In this document: in pieces, positions 8,197 through 15,696 of the stretch
Numbering within the stretch: position 1 is the first letter of the stretch
How the letters are laid out: the number at the start of each line of letters is the position of its first letter
Assembly (NCBI RefSeq): GCF_004963255.1
Contig: NZ_SUGA01000024.1
Coordinates: 29,445-93,444 of the forward strand
Direction: 5' to 3'
DNA from: Mesorhizobium sp.
GTDB lineage: Bacteria > Pseudomonadota > Alphaproteobacteria > Rhizobiales > Rhizobiaceae
Length of the DNA: 64,000 nucleotides
Made by a program: the position numbers and the translations under genes
The notes under the pieces: model-generated
Database searches by the model: none
What the model was told of the DNA's origin: nothing
Seen by the model: the letters and a program-made list of their open reading frames with translations, nothing else

Positions 8197-9179
8197 GACA
8201 GGTTTCGATCAAAAACCCTAAATTGTGTTTCACTGCAAAATTCAAGCCATCGACCATTTCGACACCAAAAAAACCGGTCCCAATATCCGACCCTTCCCAT
8301 GAGCAGCCGCAATTCGGGAGCTCGAGAAGCTTCCAGAAACCCTGGCAAACCGCACGCCGCACCGGACACTAAGGTCCGGCGGACATCGTAGCGAATGTCC
8401 TCGACCGAGCGGCCAATTCGGCAAAGGTGCGTCCGAAAAGGACTGTCGGCGGCTCTGCCATGAGAACGAAAAAAGAAGAGAAGCAGAACTTTCGTGTGCG
8501 ATTTTTGCACTCTCGTAAGTGGCTCGTTTTGCTTATGTCCGTCCAATCCATCATCGGCGGTTCACAAGCCTTCGTGATGTCACCGAAGGGACCGCACGAC
8601 TATGTCACGGCCCTTCGCCGCAAACAGGTGACGGAAGTGAGCATGAACATCGACACGCATGTTCCGCCAATGGACGCACCGGCTCTGTCCGCGCCAATAG
8701 CCGATCCTCGGTAGAACTGCTGTAGGTAAGCAGGGCTGCTCGCCTAATACGGAAGCCGCTGCTGCTGCGGTTTCGCCTCCTCAGGGACGGTCTTGTGCCA
8801 GTCTTCGGAAGCGCGGCGTGGCGATGACGACTGTCTTTCCGCCACGAGCATTGTTTCGAAGAACTGGCCGGGTTTGCGGCGCGCGGGGCGCCGCATCCAA
8901 AGGCGCTCGCCGATGTGCGAAACGGCTACGACACAGAAGCCGGAGTTGGGCAACACCCCCAGCGACGCTAGTCCTATCGAAGGCGGCAACCGACCTCTTT
9001 GCGGGCGGGTTGGGGATCAAAGCAGTCGGTTGCCTGAGACGAAGGGGCCATGTCTGTTGGGGAATGCCTAGGCCCTGAGATGAGAACCAGGATGCCGACT
9101 TCACGTTCCGTCCCACGCAGAAAAATGGCCGGCCACATTAGGAGCCGTACCGACAAACGTCCCTTAACCGGTCGTCTAT
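8197..9179. other. Intergenic stretch without recognisable gene
   Basis: Nearly 1 kb between the oxidase gene and the small secreted protein gene. Short open frames exist on both strands (for example 8461-8714 on the plus strand), but none has a convincing ribosome site, family signature or typical residue composition. No transposase remnant, tRNA or repeat was recognised. This marks the change from intact metabolic operons to decayed DNA. Confidence 0.5.
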
Positions 9180-9434
9180 TCAGAAGCCGGACAAAACGAA
9201 CCACGGGCTGGAACTATAACCCAATCGCGGCTCCAGCGCATTTTGGGACCCATCCGATCCTTGCACAACAGTACCTGTCGACTTGCAATCAAGTTTCGGG
9301 GTCTTACCGTCTGCGCCTGCGGAACACACGCTCACGCCCTGCTTTACCGCCACCTTCTTTTCTTTCGCAACGGCAGCGCCAGCCATGGCCAGTACGATAG
9401 CAACGCCAACAGAAATTACGAACCTCATGAACAT
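9180..9434 (-). CDS. Small secreted hypothetical protein
   Basis: An 82-84 residue protein with a clear Sec signal peptide: MRFVISVGVAIVLAMAG, then AAVA before a mature start at KEKKVAVKQG. The mature part is short and polar with two cysteines (SVCSAG, LDCKST) that could form a disulphide. The start is the ATG at 9434 or, two codons later, at 9428; an AAGGGG ribosome site lies just upstream. It stands alone between non-coding stretches. No family is recognised; a periplasmic location is inferred. Confidence 0.6.
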   Translation of the reverse strand: MFMRFVISVGVAIVLAMAGAAVAKEKKVAVKQGVSVCSAGADGKTPKLDCKSTGTVVQGSDGSQNALEPRLGYSSSPWFVLSGF

Positions 9435-9789
9435 GCCCCTTCACCCTGCCACCCGAAATGGATGCGCAGTGTTGACGTTACGGCAACCATACTCTGCCAG
9501 CAAACCAACTTGGACCTATGCGTGGCGTTTTGAGACCTTAGTCTCTTAGCTCGTTAACCAAGCGGAGTAGCCCGGCCACATAGCAGCCGGGCCAAATTCA
9601 TCAGGCGCTGAGTTTCAGAGCGCCTTACCCGCTCTCGACTAAGCCGGGGCTGGTCACTTTCAGTCTCCTCTGCCTCACGCCCCTCATCGGGCTTCCGCTC
9701 GCCCCAGGAGATGAAGCTCCCGGCATAGATCGCTCCGGCCTCGCCCGCGAGTTCCGCGAAGCGGCAGGTCCAGTCATAGCCGCGCTTCA
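9435..9789. other. Intergenic stretch
   Basis: About 355 nt between the small secreted gene and the TadG-like remnant. A leftward frame at 9554-9844 is open but has skewed composition, overlaps the start of the recognisable TadG homology on the other strand, and is not accepted as a gene. No repeat or RNA gene was recognised. Confidence 0.4.
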
Positions 9790-10921
9790 TTCGACGCTTT
9801 TGCGAAGGCAAGGGCGGCAATGTCGCGACCATATTCGCGTTCACCCTGCCGATCGTCGTCGGCGGCGCGGGGTTGGGTGTCGAGACGTCTTATTGGATTC
9901 GAGCCTGAAGCTGCAGGCGATCGCGGACGCGGCCGCCTATGCCGGCGCGCGTGAAAAGATCCAGGGATCCGATACGGCGACCATCACCGCCGCCGCCACG
10001 ATATCGGCCGCCTCGAACGGACTGGGTGGCGGCACCATCGTCGTCAACGCGCCGCCTACCTCGGGACCGAACATGGCCAAGAAGGCGGTGGAGGTGATCC
10101 TCAACCAGAATCTCGACCGGTTGTTCACCTCCATATTCACCCAGACGAATTGCCCGAGCAGGCGGTGGCGGTCGCGCTGATCACCGACGCGAGCGTCAAG
10201 CTTAACGGCTGTTCGGTCATGTCGGATTCGATCGCCAGTGACTCGATCAAGGTGCAGGGATCGGCAAGATTGCAGACCGACTGCCTGATTACTGCTGGTG
10301 GCGTTTCGCTGAACAATCCGGTGACCACGGTCTGCAAGTCGCCGATCACCCAGGCTCTGCCGGCTTCTGACCCGTTCGCGAGCCTGCCGGCGCCCGCGGG
10401 CACCGGCGGATGCAAGAATGTCAACGGCAACAAGACGACGCAAACAATCCAGGCCGGCACCTACTGCAGCGGCATGAACCTCAACAGCAATGTCGCGCTC
10501 TCTTCCGGGACCTATGTCGTCCAGGGAAATTTGAAGATCAACGCGGGTGCAGTCATCACCTGCGCCGCCCCTTGCACTAACGGCGTCCGGCAGCAACACC
10601 GTCAGCATCAACGGCAACGCCACCGTCAACCTCAGCGCGCCGACCTCGGACACCTACTCCGGCGTGCTGTTCTACGGCGACAGGACGGGAACGGCTGCGC
10701 AGAGCACCTTCAACGGCACCGCGGACTCGCTGTTGACCGGCGCCATCTATTTTCCGAAGCAGCAGGTCAATTATCTCGGCAACTTCTCAGGCGTGAACGG
10801 CTGCACGCAGGTCATCGCCGACACCATCCAGCGGTCGGGCAACTCGACCATTAATCAGGACTGCTCGAGCCTGGGGATGAAGAACATCCCGGCTGCCGGT
10901 TGCGGTGGTCGAATGACCTGA
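9790..10921 (+). pseudogene. TadG-like Flp pilus assembly protein, broken by three frameshifts
   Basis: The reading can be followed only by changing frame. Frame 1 gives EGKGGNVATIFAFTLPIVVG then GLGVETSYW, the TadE/TadG N-terminal anchor helix, and stops just after. Frame 2 resumes with SLKLQAIADAAAYAGAR (about 9900), the TadG helix extension. Around 10145 the reading shifts again to EQAVAVALITDASVKLNGC and a Cys-containing, beta-rich secreted region. Around 10565 it shifts once more to SGSNTVSINGNATVNLSAP and runs to a stop at 10921. The protein would have been an envelope or pilus-associated protein with one membrane helix. No good start codon precedes the anchor. Three lesions in one gene indicate genuine decay more than a single sequencing error. 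Confidence 0.75.
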
Positions 10922-11003
10922 CGTTGCAGAACCCGTGCGCAGGAATGCGGACAGCGCGAATGGCGCGCCAAGCCCCTTTGCTAAACTCGCCGGTGATGTT
11001 TGG

Positions 11004-11204
11004 CTACCGGACCGGGCGGTTTGGCTTCCTCGGTTCCGGCAAGCTGTTACACGGATTTGCAGCGAGTGCGGCTAAGCGCCAGTCTCTTTGGCACATCTCC
11101 CTTGCCAGTAACTCATTGCGAGCTTCGGCGGTCCATCGACCTTTCTTCGCGGCAAGGAGATAGTCGGCTCTGTTCGTGCGAAAGTCTTCTTTCTTCGCAG
11201 ACAT
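11004..11204 (-). CDS. Small hypothetical protein
   Basis: A 66-residue basic protein starting MSAKKEDFRTNRADYLLAAK and rich in Arg, Ala and Lys, predicted mostly helical (TAEARNELLAREMCQRDW). It is supported by a strong Shine-Dalgarno, GGAGG five nucleotides before the ATG at 11204. The open frame extends further upstream to 11294, but the ribosome site decides the start. No family is recognised and no partner gene is adjacent. Confidence 0.55.
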   Translation of the reverse strand: MSAKKEDFRTNRADYLLAAKKGRWTAEARNELLAREMCQRDWRLAALAANPCNSLPEPRKPNRPVR

Positions 11205-11369
11205 CGTTTCCTCCCGGATTTCCGCAGGCATTGCCCTCCTTCTGGCCTCACGGGGGCAAACACTAGCTGCCGATATATCGCGCGAGTCCACCAACTGAGG
11301 ATTGTGTAGAACGATATATCCGGGGCCGCGGCTGCCGAACTATAGGGGATGTAGAGAGCGGCGCGACCG

Positions 11370-11405
11370 CAGCCTGCGTGGTCTTAACAGCCTGCGTGGT
11401 CTTAA
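11370..11405. repeat. Two-copy 18-bp tandem repeat
   Basis: CAGCCTGCGTGGTCTTAA occurs twice back to back at 11370-11387 and 11388-11405, identical in all 18 positions. It lies in non-coding DNA and looks like a local slippage duplication. Confidence 0.8.
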
Positions 11406-11544
11406 CATTTGTAGGCGCGCCCGGCCGTCTGTGAGCGCATGGTTACTTTCTTGGCCCAAGTGCCGGGGCCGAGACCCGCTTCACCCGCGGGCTTCGGCGG
11501 CGGCCTTTTGTCGCCTTGCGCCACTAAACTGGGCAGCTGGCAGA

Positions 11545-11667
11545 GTGAACACCGATAGGAAATCGAGACGCCTCTGGATCGCCATCAGCATCCTCGTTGC
11601 TGGGCTTGTGCTCATCCTGCTAGTTGGCCTCGCATACGCCGTGCTGATCCAACATCCTGCCGGATAG
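11545..11667 (+). CDS. Possible small single-span membrane peptide
   Basis: A GTG-initiated frame encodes about 40 residues: a short basic head (NTDRKSRRLW) followed by one strongly hydrophobic helix (IAISILVAGLVLILLVGLAY) and a short tail. The positive-inside head and clean helix are gene-like, but there is no strong ribosome site and no known family, so this is tentative. Confidence 0.25.
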   Translation: MNTDRKSRRLWIAISILVAGLVLILLVGLAYAVLIQHPAG

Positions 11668-11832
11668 CAAGCTTTCATTTTAGCGTAATGCCTGCCGAAG
11701 ATTTCAGCCGCTACATCAATGCAATAGACAGTCTGGTCAGGAGCCGCCAAGGTGCGCTGGTCGGCGGCTATGTTATGGGCTCCGCTGCTTGAGAGCGACC
11801 AACGCACTCTCGCCCCCAACGGGAACTGAGGG

Positions 11833-12054
11833 ATGCAACGGTACCTGCCGCTTAAAGCCTTTTACCCAGAAGACCTCGACGTGCTGAAGCGCGTGTTTGA
11901 TCTCCTGTGCCACGAGCGCGGTTGCCAGCCGGGTTCCCCGGACGCTGAAGCTACCGCCTTGCCACTGGTCAACATGTTCGAGGGCGGTCGGAGGACGGAA
12001 AAGGAACTGCTCGACGCGGTTCGGACCACGCAGGCTTACCGCCGGGCGAGCTAG
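11833..12054 (+). CDS. Small conserved protein with C-ERG and ELL-A-R motifs
   Basis: A 73-residue protein starting MQRYLPLKAFYPEDLDVLK. The core LLCHERG, then a variable middle, NMFEGG and KELLDAVR match the order of motifs in the small protein encoded at 30218-30460 on the other strand (LCRERG, KMFLNG, EELLHAAR), so the two are paralogues. It looks helical and soluble. There is no signal peptide or enzyme motif; function unknown. Retention of the motif order in two copies supports real coding. Confidence 0.6.
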   Translation: MQRYLPLKAFYPEDLDVLKRVFDLLCHERGCQPGSPDAEATALPLVNMFEGGRRTEKELLDAVRTTQAYRRAS

Positions 12055-12124
12055 GCGGCACCTGGTGTTCCGTTCATCCCAGGCCAGAGCAGCAGTCAGC
12101 TCCGGCGCCCTGATGAGGGGGAAC

Positions 12125-12370
12125 TTACGTCTTTATGCTCGGCGCTGGAGGGATATCTCGGGGCTCAAAACTCAGTCGCTCCACGGTGGCGACAATCGCC
12201 ACCGACGGTGCCTCGGCTTCGTCGAGCAGCGTCGGCCCATAAAGGCCGTTCACCTGGTCCTCGCTCATCAGCACCCCTGGCGGGCAGTGCTCCTCGATCG
12301 TCGCGCGGATCAGGCGCAGCGCTGCCCGGCACTCGCTCTTATGTCGATGGTCTCCATGACGAACAAACAT
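12125..12370 (-). CDS. Small hypothetical protein
   Basis: An 81-residue frame whose middle (ALRLIRATIEEHCPPGVLM, then SEDQVNGLYGPTLLDEAEA) is a plausible amphipathic-helical coding stretch. The first residues (MFVRHGDHRHKSECR) look unlike it. An ATG in a neighbouring frame at 12352 gives METIDIRASAGQRCA and then a stop, so the original start may have been lost through a frameshift near 12310. Family not recognised. Confidence 0.35.
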   Translation of the reverse strand: MFVRHGDHRHKSECRAALRLIRATIEEHCPPGVLMSEDQVNGLYGPTLLDEAEAPSVAIVATVERLSFEPRDIPPAPSIKT

Positions 12371-12489
12371 TCGCTTTAGCTAAAATGTTCCGCAGAAGTT
12401 CTGGAACCGTTTTGAACTCGGCGAGTTTCGACGATGAGCGGTTCATCTCCCCTCCGGGCCGATCGCCCTTGGTAGACCCCATCTACGGC

Positions 12490-12526
12490 CCGGTCGCTTG
12501 TGTGTCATTGGCGACCGGCCTTTTCT
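12490..12526 (+). terminator. Rho-independent terminator
   Basis: CGGTCGC at 12491-12497 pairs with GCGACCG at 12511-12517, with further GGCC pairing on each side of a bulged C. The stem is followed by CCTTTTCTTTG. No upstream protein gene on this strand ends here, so it probably terminates a non-coding transcript. Confidence 0.55.
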
Positions 12527-12655
12527 TTGTCATGTGAAGGTAGCTTGCGTCTCTATCCCAATCGAACTGCAGCGAAGTTCGGCTGGGGCAACAAAGGCCT
12601 GCAAAAGCCCAACGTCGCTTTGAAAACAGCGCGGCCTGCTTCGTGGGTACAAGAA

Positions 12656-12680
12656 CGTCCCGCTTCGCGGAGCGTTTTTC
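12656..12680 (+). terminator. Terminator-like hairpin
   Basis: A hairpin around a TTC loop (CGTCCCGC / GCGGAGCG, one mismatch) is followed directly by five T residues. It could end a short RNA beginning somewhere after 12530. Confidence 0.45.
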
Positions 12681-12709
12681 CTCAGATTTTTAGAGCCGGA
12701 GATCCCGAG

Positions 12710-12802
12710 ATGATCCGTCAGGTTGATAAGGACCGGCACGAACGCGCAAGGCGAGCGGCTGACGAAATCTTGCGGGTGGAGCGGGAGGAACGCGCAAAGT
12801 AA
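12710..12802 (+). CDS. Possible 30-residue basic peptide
   Basis: ATG at 12710 opens a frame with MIRQVDKDRHERARRAADEI and a similarly charged tail (LRVEREERAK). A GGAG lies about 11 nt upstream. The high charge would suit a coiled helix, but the frame is very short and unrecognised. Confidence 0.25.
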   Translation: MIRQVDKDRHERARRAADEILRVEREERAK

Positions 12803-12986
12803 ACAGCGCGCTTGAGGGAAGCGCGTTTAGCCCGGGAGACCCAAAGCCGACCAAAACGGCTGCAAAGAGGCGCGGGCAATAGTAGGAACGAGACGGTCCA
12901 TCTATCCCCTTGCGTTCTTGGCGGCTGTCAGGAGCTTTCCTATATCGGCTCTTGGTGCGGCGACCCTTTTCAGCACGAGGATCGCC

Positions 12987-13268
12987 ATGGGTAAGGAATA
13001 TCCGTTTTCGGAAGCCACACTAGGCGGCAAACTGGCCGCCGGCACAGGCCTGTCAGTCCACTGTTTCGGCTGTCAGCGCCGTGCGGTTCTTGACGTAGCC
13101 GAGCTCGTCCGCCGGTTCGGGCCGGACCAGCCCTGCCTCCACTGGGATCTGCTGAAAATCATTTACTGCCACGAGTGCCGCGCCGCCGGCCGCGACGATC
13201 GGAACCTGCAGTTCACAAACCATGCTGTGACGCCGGAGCAGCGGAATGGCTGGACGCCATACCCTTAG
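12987..13268 (+). CDS. Small zinc-ribbon-like hypothetical protein
   Basis: A 93-residue protein starting MGKEYPFSEATLGGKLAAG. Two cysteine pairs, CFGC (about residue 23) and CHEC (about residue 59), are about 35 residues apart, the arrangement of a zinc ribbon. A helix (DVAELVRRFG) lies between them. It could bind nucleic acid or a protein partner. The start is chosen for the AGG ribosome site and because the preceding in-frame residues look like untranslated leader. Stands alone; function unknown. Confidence 0.55.
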   Translation: MGKEYPFSEATLGGKLAAGTGLSVHCFGCQRRAVLDVAELVRRFGPDQPCLHWDLLKIIYCHECRAAGRDDRNLQFTNHAVTPEQRNGWTPYP

Positions 13269-13535
13269 GCCCAAGGGCTTCCTCCGTCGCCGCTGGTACA
13301 TCCGCAGTCGGCGACGGAGGTCGGAAGCGGCCCGGCACGCTGACGGGGTAGGCCAGTGAGCGCCGGGCCTAACCGGGGGACTTCGGCTCGCGCAAATATA
13401 TCCCTTTGCCGAAATAGTAGGCACGTATCCATAAGGACGAACGTGTGAGTAGCCCACAGCCTGTCTCATCTCGGGACCGAATTGCTGGCATCAATTTTGC
13501 ATCGGCCGAATTGGTGGCAAGGGGATACTCTTCGC

Positions 13536-13763
13536 ATGCGATTGTCTACTCAGCCTGGGCGTAAGCTAGGAACGCCGAAATGCATATACTCGGCGCCACT
13601 CCAGATCGACGATGTTCAGATCGATGAGAACGGCGATGTGACCGTCTCGATTATTGCTGACGACATCTACTCGAAGCAATCAAAACAGCGCTATCAGATC
13701 ACACTGACCGAAGCCGAAATCGGCCTTCTCTTCCGCGACGCCGAAAGGCGCTTGCGAGCCTGA
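13536..13763 (+). CDS. Hypothetical protein
   Basis: A 75-residue protein starting MRLSTQPGRKLGTPKCIY, with alternating hydrophobic strands (APLQIDDVQIDENGDVTVSI) followed by a helix (LTEAEIGLLFRDAERRL). An AAGGGGA sequence about 10 nt upstream could serve as the ribosome site. The balanced composition supports coding, but no family is recognised. Confidence 0.5.
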   Translation: MRLSTQPGRKLGTPKCIYSAPLQIDDVQIDENGDVTVSIIADDIYSKQSKQRYQITLTEAEIGLLFRDAERRLRA

Positions 13764-13937
13764 CGCCCCTCGATAGGCCCGCCGCACGATCCGCAGGGGC
13801 ATGTTCGACCGCAACACACAGCGGCCCGACAGCTCCGCGCGTTGGGGTGCGTTGGTCGAACCGCTGGGCCTTAGCCGACTCGGTGTAGGGGTACAGTCGG
13901 CCGAAGCGAAGGCTACATTAGCGAGGCTGCATGAAGA

Positions 13938-14276
13938 TCACGGTTGGTTACATTCCACCGGTTTCGCTAAGGCTCGCCGGGCGCGTCTTTTCTCCCGGCG
14001 ACGCCAATTTCTATTGCCGGCCTCGCGACCACCGGTCTGCTCTTCGGCGCGCACCAATGACGGGCTACCGTCAACCGCAAAGACAATTCCCGCGCCCTCC
14101 AAAGCCCGGCGGATAGCGGCGACATTATCAAGCCTCGGTTTTCTAACCCCGTTTTCAAATTCGCTGATCACCATCTCGCTAAGGTTGGCCTTGGCAGCGA
14201 GGCGCACTCGCGACCAATTCAACAGAGCTCTGGCGGCTCTTGCTTGTTCTGGTGTGAGTAAGTCCCGGTTGTCCAT
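13938..14276 (-). CDS. XRE-type helix-turn-helix regulator
   Basis: A 112-residue protein starting MDNRDLLTPEQARAARALLN. The first 65 residues are a Cro/CI-type helix-turn-helix: WSRVRLAAKANLSEMVISEF with the turn at AKANLSE and recognition helix MVISEFENG, then AAIRRALEGAGIVFAVDG as in the short rhizobial XRE family. The usual ending of that family after GIVF is a short glycine- and arginine-rich strand; here it is replaced by an arginine-rich tail (NRNWRRREKRRARR), perhaps a frameshifted extension. No clear ribosome site precedes the ATG. Target genes unknown. Confidence 0.65.
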   Translation of the reverse strand: MDNRDLLTPEQARAARALLNWSRVRLAAKANLSEMVISEFENGVRKPRLDNVAAIRRALEGAGIVFAVDGSPSLVRAEEQTGGREAGNRNWRRREKRRARRALAKPVECNQP

Positions 14277-14402
14277 AGGGATACAATGCCGGAGCGGGAT
14301 ATTGGTTCTCAAGCATCGGCTAATATGTTCTCGCACTTGCCGACGCCGGGCAGTTCGGGCCTTGGATGGTTAAGACAGCGGCAAGAGGGAAACGTGCCTC
14401 TC

Positions 14403-14735
14403 CTAGTCGTAAATGATCTGGCTTCGCTGTCCGTCGAACATATAGAAACTGATATGACGCCGATCTCGGTCGAACTCGCAGGAGCCGATCGATCGACCTG
14501 GAGCACGCAATTTGTTGCGGGTGTCGAACTCGATCGTCACAGTCGGCGGATCGCCATGCTCGGTGACTTTGGTGAGCCTGTATTTCACTCCACCATGAAG
14601 CGGGAGCTCGAACGCGCGTAGGAAACTCGTGCAGCGAGCGATGGGGGTCTGGGCCGGCTCTGAGCGGGCCGGAGAGAGCATCAATGCATAAGCACATAGG
14701 GCGGCCATCAGGAGGCTGGCCGCCATGCCGATCAT
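14403..14735 (-). CDS. Secreted hypothetical protein
   Basis: A 110-residue protein with an N-terminal hydrophobic export signal (GMAASLLMAALCAYALML, with cleavage likely after PARS). The mature part is beta-rich (VKYRLTKVTEHGDPPTVTIE, HISFYMFDGQRSQIIY) and contains two cysteines that could pair (ARCTSF, GSCEFD). Probably periplasmic. No family is recognised and no operon partner is visible. Confidence 0.5.
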   Translation of the reverse strand: MIGMAASLLMAALCAYALMLSPARSEPAQTPIARCTSFLRAFELPLHGGVKYRLTKVTEHGDPPTVTIEFDTRNKLRAPGRSIGSCEFDRDRRHISFYMFDGQRSQIIYD

Positions 14736-15064
14736 GTCTCGCTGCCAATAGCGCCAGACCGCACTGGCGCCTCTCGTTATGACGGTAAGAGGCGCTTACT
14801 TTCTACAGGGGCAGTCTGCATGTAAACTGGTCGTCGATGTCCGAAGAGCGCTTCGAATCGAAAGCGACCCGATGGCACTTGGTCGGTGGTCGACGCCGAC
14901 ACCGGCCTTCTATGAAACCGGTGGCCTGGTACTCGAAGGGTTAGACTTCGAGATGGCGGATAATGTTTTTGCTCTGTTCTGCCCTTTCCTGCCAGCCAGC
15001 GGAACAAATCAGAAAATGCACATCGTAATGGTGGGGTCCCGTGTTCGAGTAACCCTGCCGGATT

Positions 15065-15253
15065 TCAGCAGAAACGGCACAGAAACGGCTTCCCTGAGCG
15101 TACAGCATTAATCATCCGGTGGGGATCGATCTGAGGCTGGGTCTCGATCAGCAGTTGCCGACACCGCTCAATCGTGTCCCTCGACACGGCGAGCAGTCTT
15201 ATGTCGATTACGGATGGGCGTACCCGTGGCTGTTCGGGATGGTCGCTTGGCAT
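15065..15253 (-). CDS. Small hypothetical protein with strong ribosome site
   Basis: A 62-residue protein starting MPSDHPEQPRVRPSVIDIRL, with a helical centre (VSRDTIERCRQLLIETQPQI). GGAGG lies five nucleotides upstream of the ATG, a near-ideal Shine-Dalgarno. It follows a truncated small gene on the same strand (15310-15384), so the two may once have formed a two-gene unit. Function unknown. Confidence 0.45.
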   Translation of the reverse strand: MPSDHPEQPRVRPSVIDIRLLAVSRDTIERCRQLLIETQPQIDPHRMINAVRSGKPFLCRFC

Positions 15254-15309
15254 AGCCGCCTCCGGTCATGAGTGCAGAGCAGCAGCACGGCCCGGCTGAG
15301 CAGAACCTG

Positions 15310-15384
15310 CTAATCCGCGTGTGAAGCGTCAGCGATGTAGTCGGCCGTGATTTCCAGTTCATTCACGAATTGATGACGAGACAT
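15310..15384 (-). pseudogene. Small gene interrupted by an in-frame TAG
   Basis: ATG at 15384, with AGGAG nine nucleotides upstream, opens a frame with MSRHQFVNELEITADYIADA that stops after 24 codons at a TAG (15310-15312). Beyond it the same frame continues with plausible coding sequence (QVLLSRAVLLLCTHDRRRL) for over 20 more codons. A single substitution creating TAG would explain this. Low certainty because the family is unknown. Confidence 0.3.
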
Positions 15385-15696
15385 CCGGTCATGCTCCTAC
15401 AGGAATTGCTCGCCGTCGTACGCGTGGTGTGGCGAGACGAGTAGGATGCCCTGGATCATCTTAATGCGTTGTTCACCAATCCTCCAAAGGTCTCGGACGA
15501 GAATAAATATACGATCTTGCTAATGTGTATTTCGCGTGATCACGTACCCGCGATAATCCCGACCTGACATTTCCAATATAGAGGCCCAGTAACTTTTATC
15601 CGGGGGTACTCAGATGACGGATGCAGTCCCTGTTTATATGCACCATCGCCATAAAGCCAGCACGGCTGACCGCTTCTAGGCAGATGGAATGTTGTC
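15385..15696. other. Intergenic region upstream of the 611-residue protein
   Basis: About 310 nt. The visible structure is the 10-bp palindrome CGTGATCACG (15535-15544), about 150 nt before the next start, which could be a regulator site. No clear sigma-70 promoter was identified. Confidence 0.35.

Larger units (their letters stand above)
12371..12986. other. Intergenic region with two terminator-like hairpins
   Basis: About 600 nt with no solid protein gene. It contains two hairpins followed by T-runs on the plus strand (near 12490-12525 and 12656-12679) and a 30-residue frame at 12710-12802. Two plus-strand terminators with no gene upstream suggest small RNA transcripts ending there; that is inference. 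Confidence 0.4.

Noticed and set aside
8427..9116. Several open frames of 80-110 codons on both strands
   Set aside because: No ribosome sites, no family motifs, odd residue composition, and mutual overlap on opposite strands.
9554..9844. Leftward 96-codon frame
   Set aside because: Overlaps the clear TadG-like anchor sequence on the other strand and has no supporting signals.
14779..15111. Plus-strand frame of 110 codons
   Set aside because: Runs into the small leftward gene at 15065-15253, which has a strong ribosome site; no recognisable domain here.
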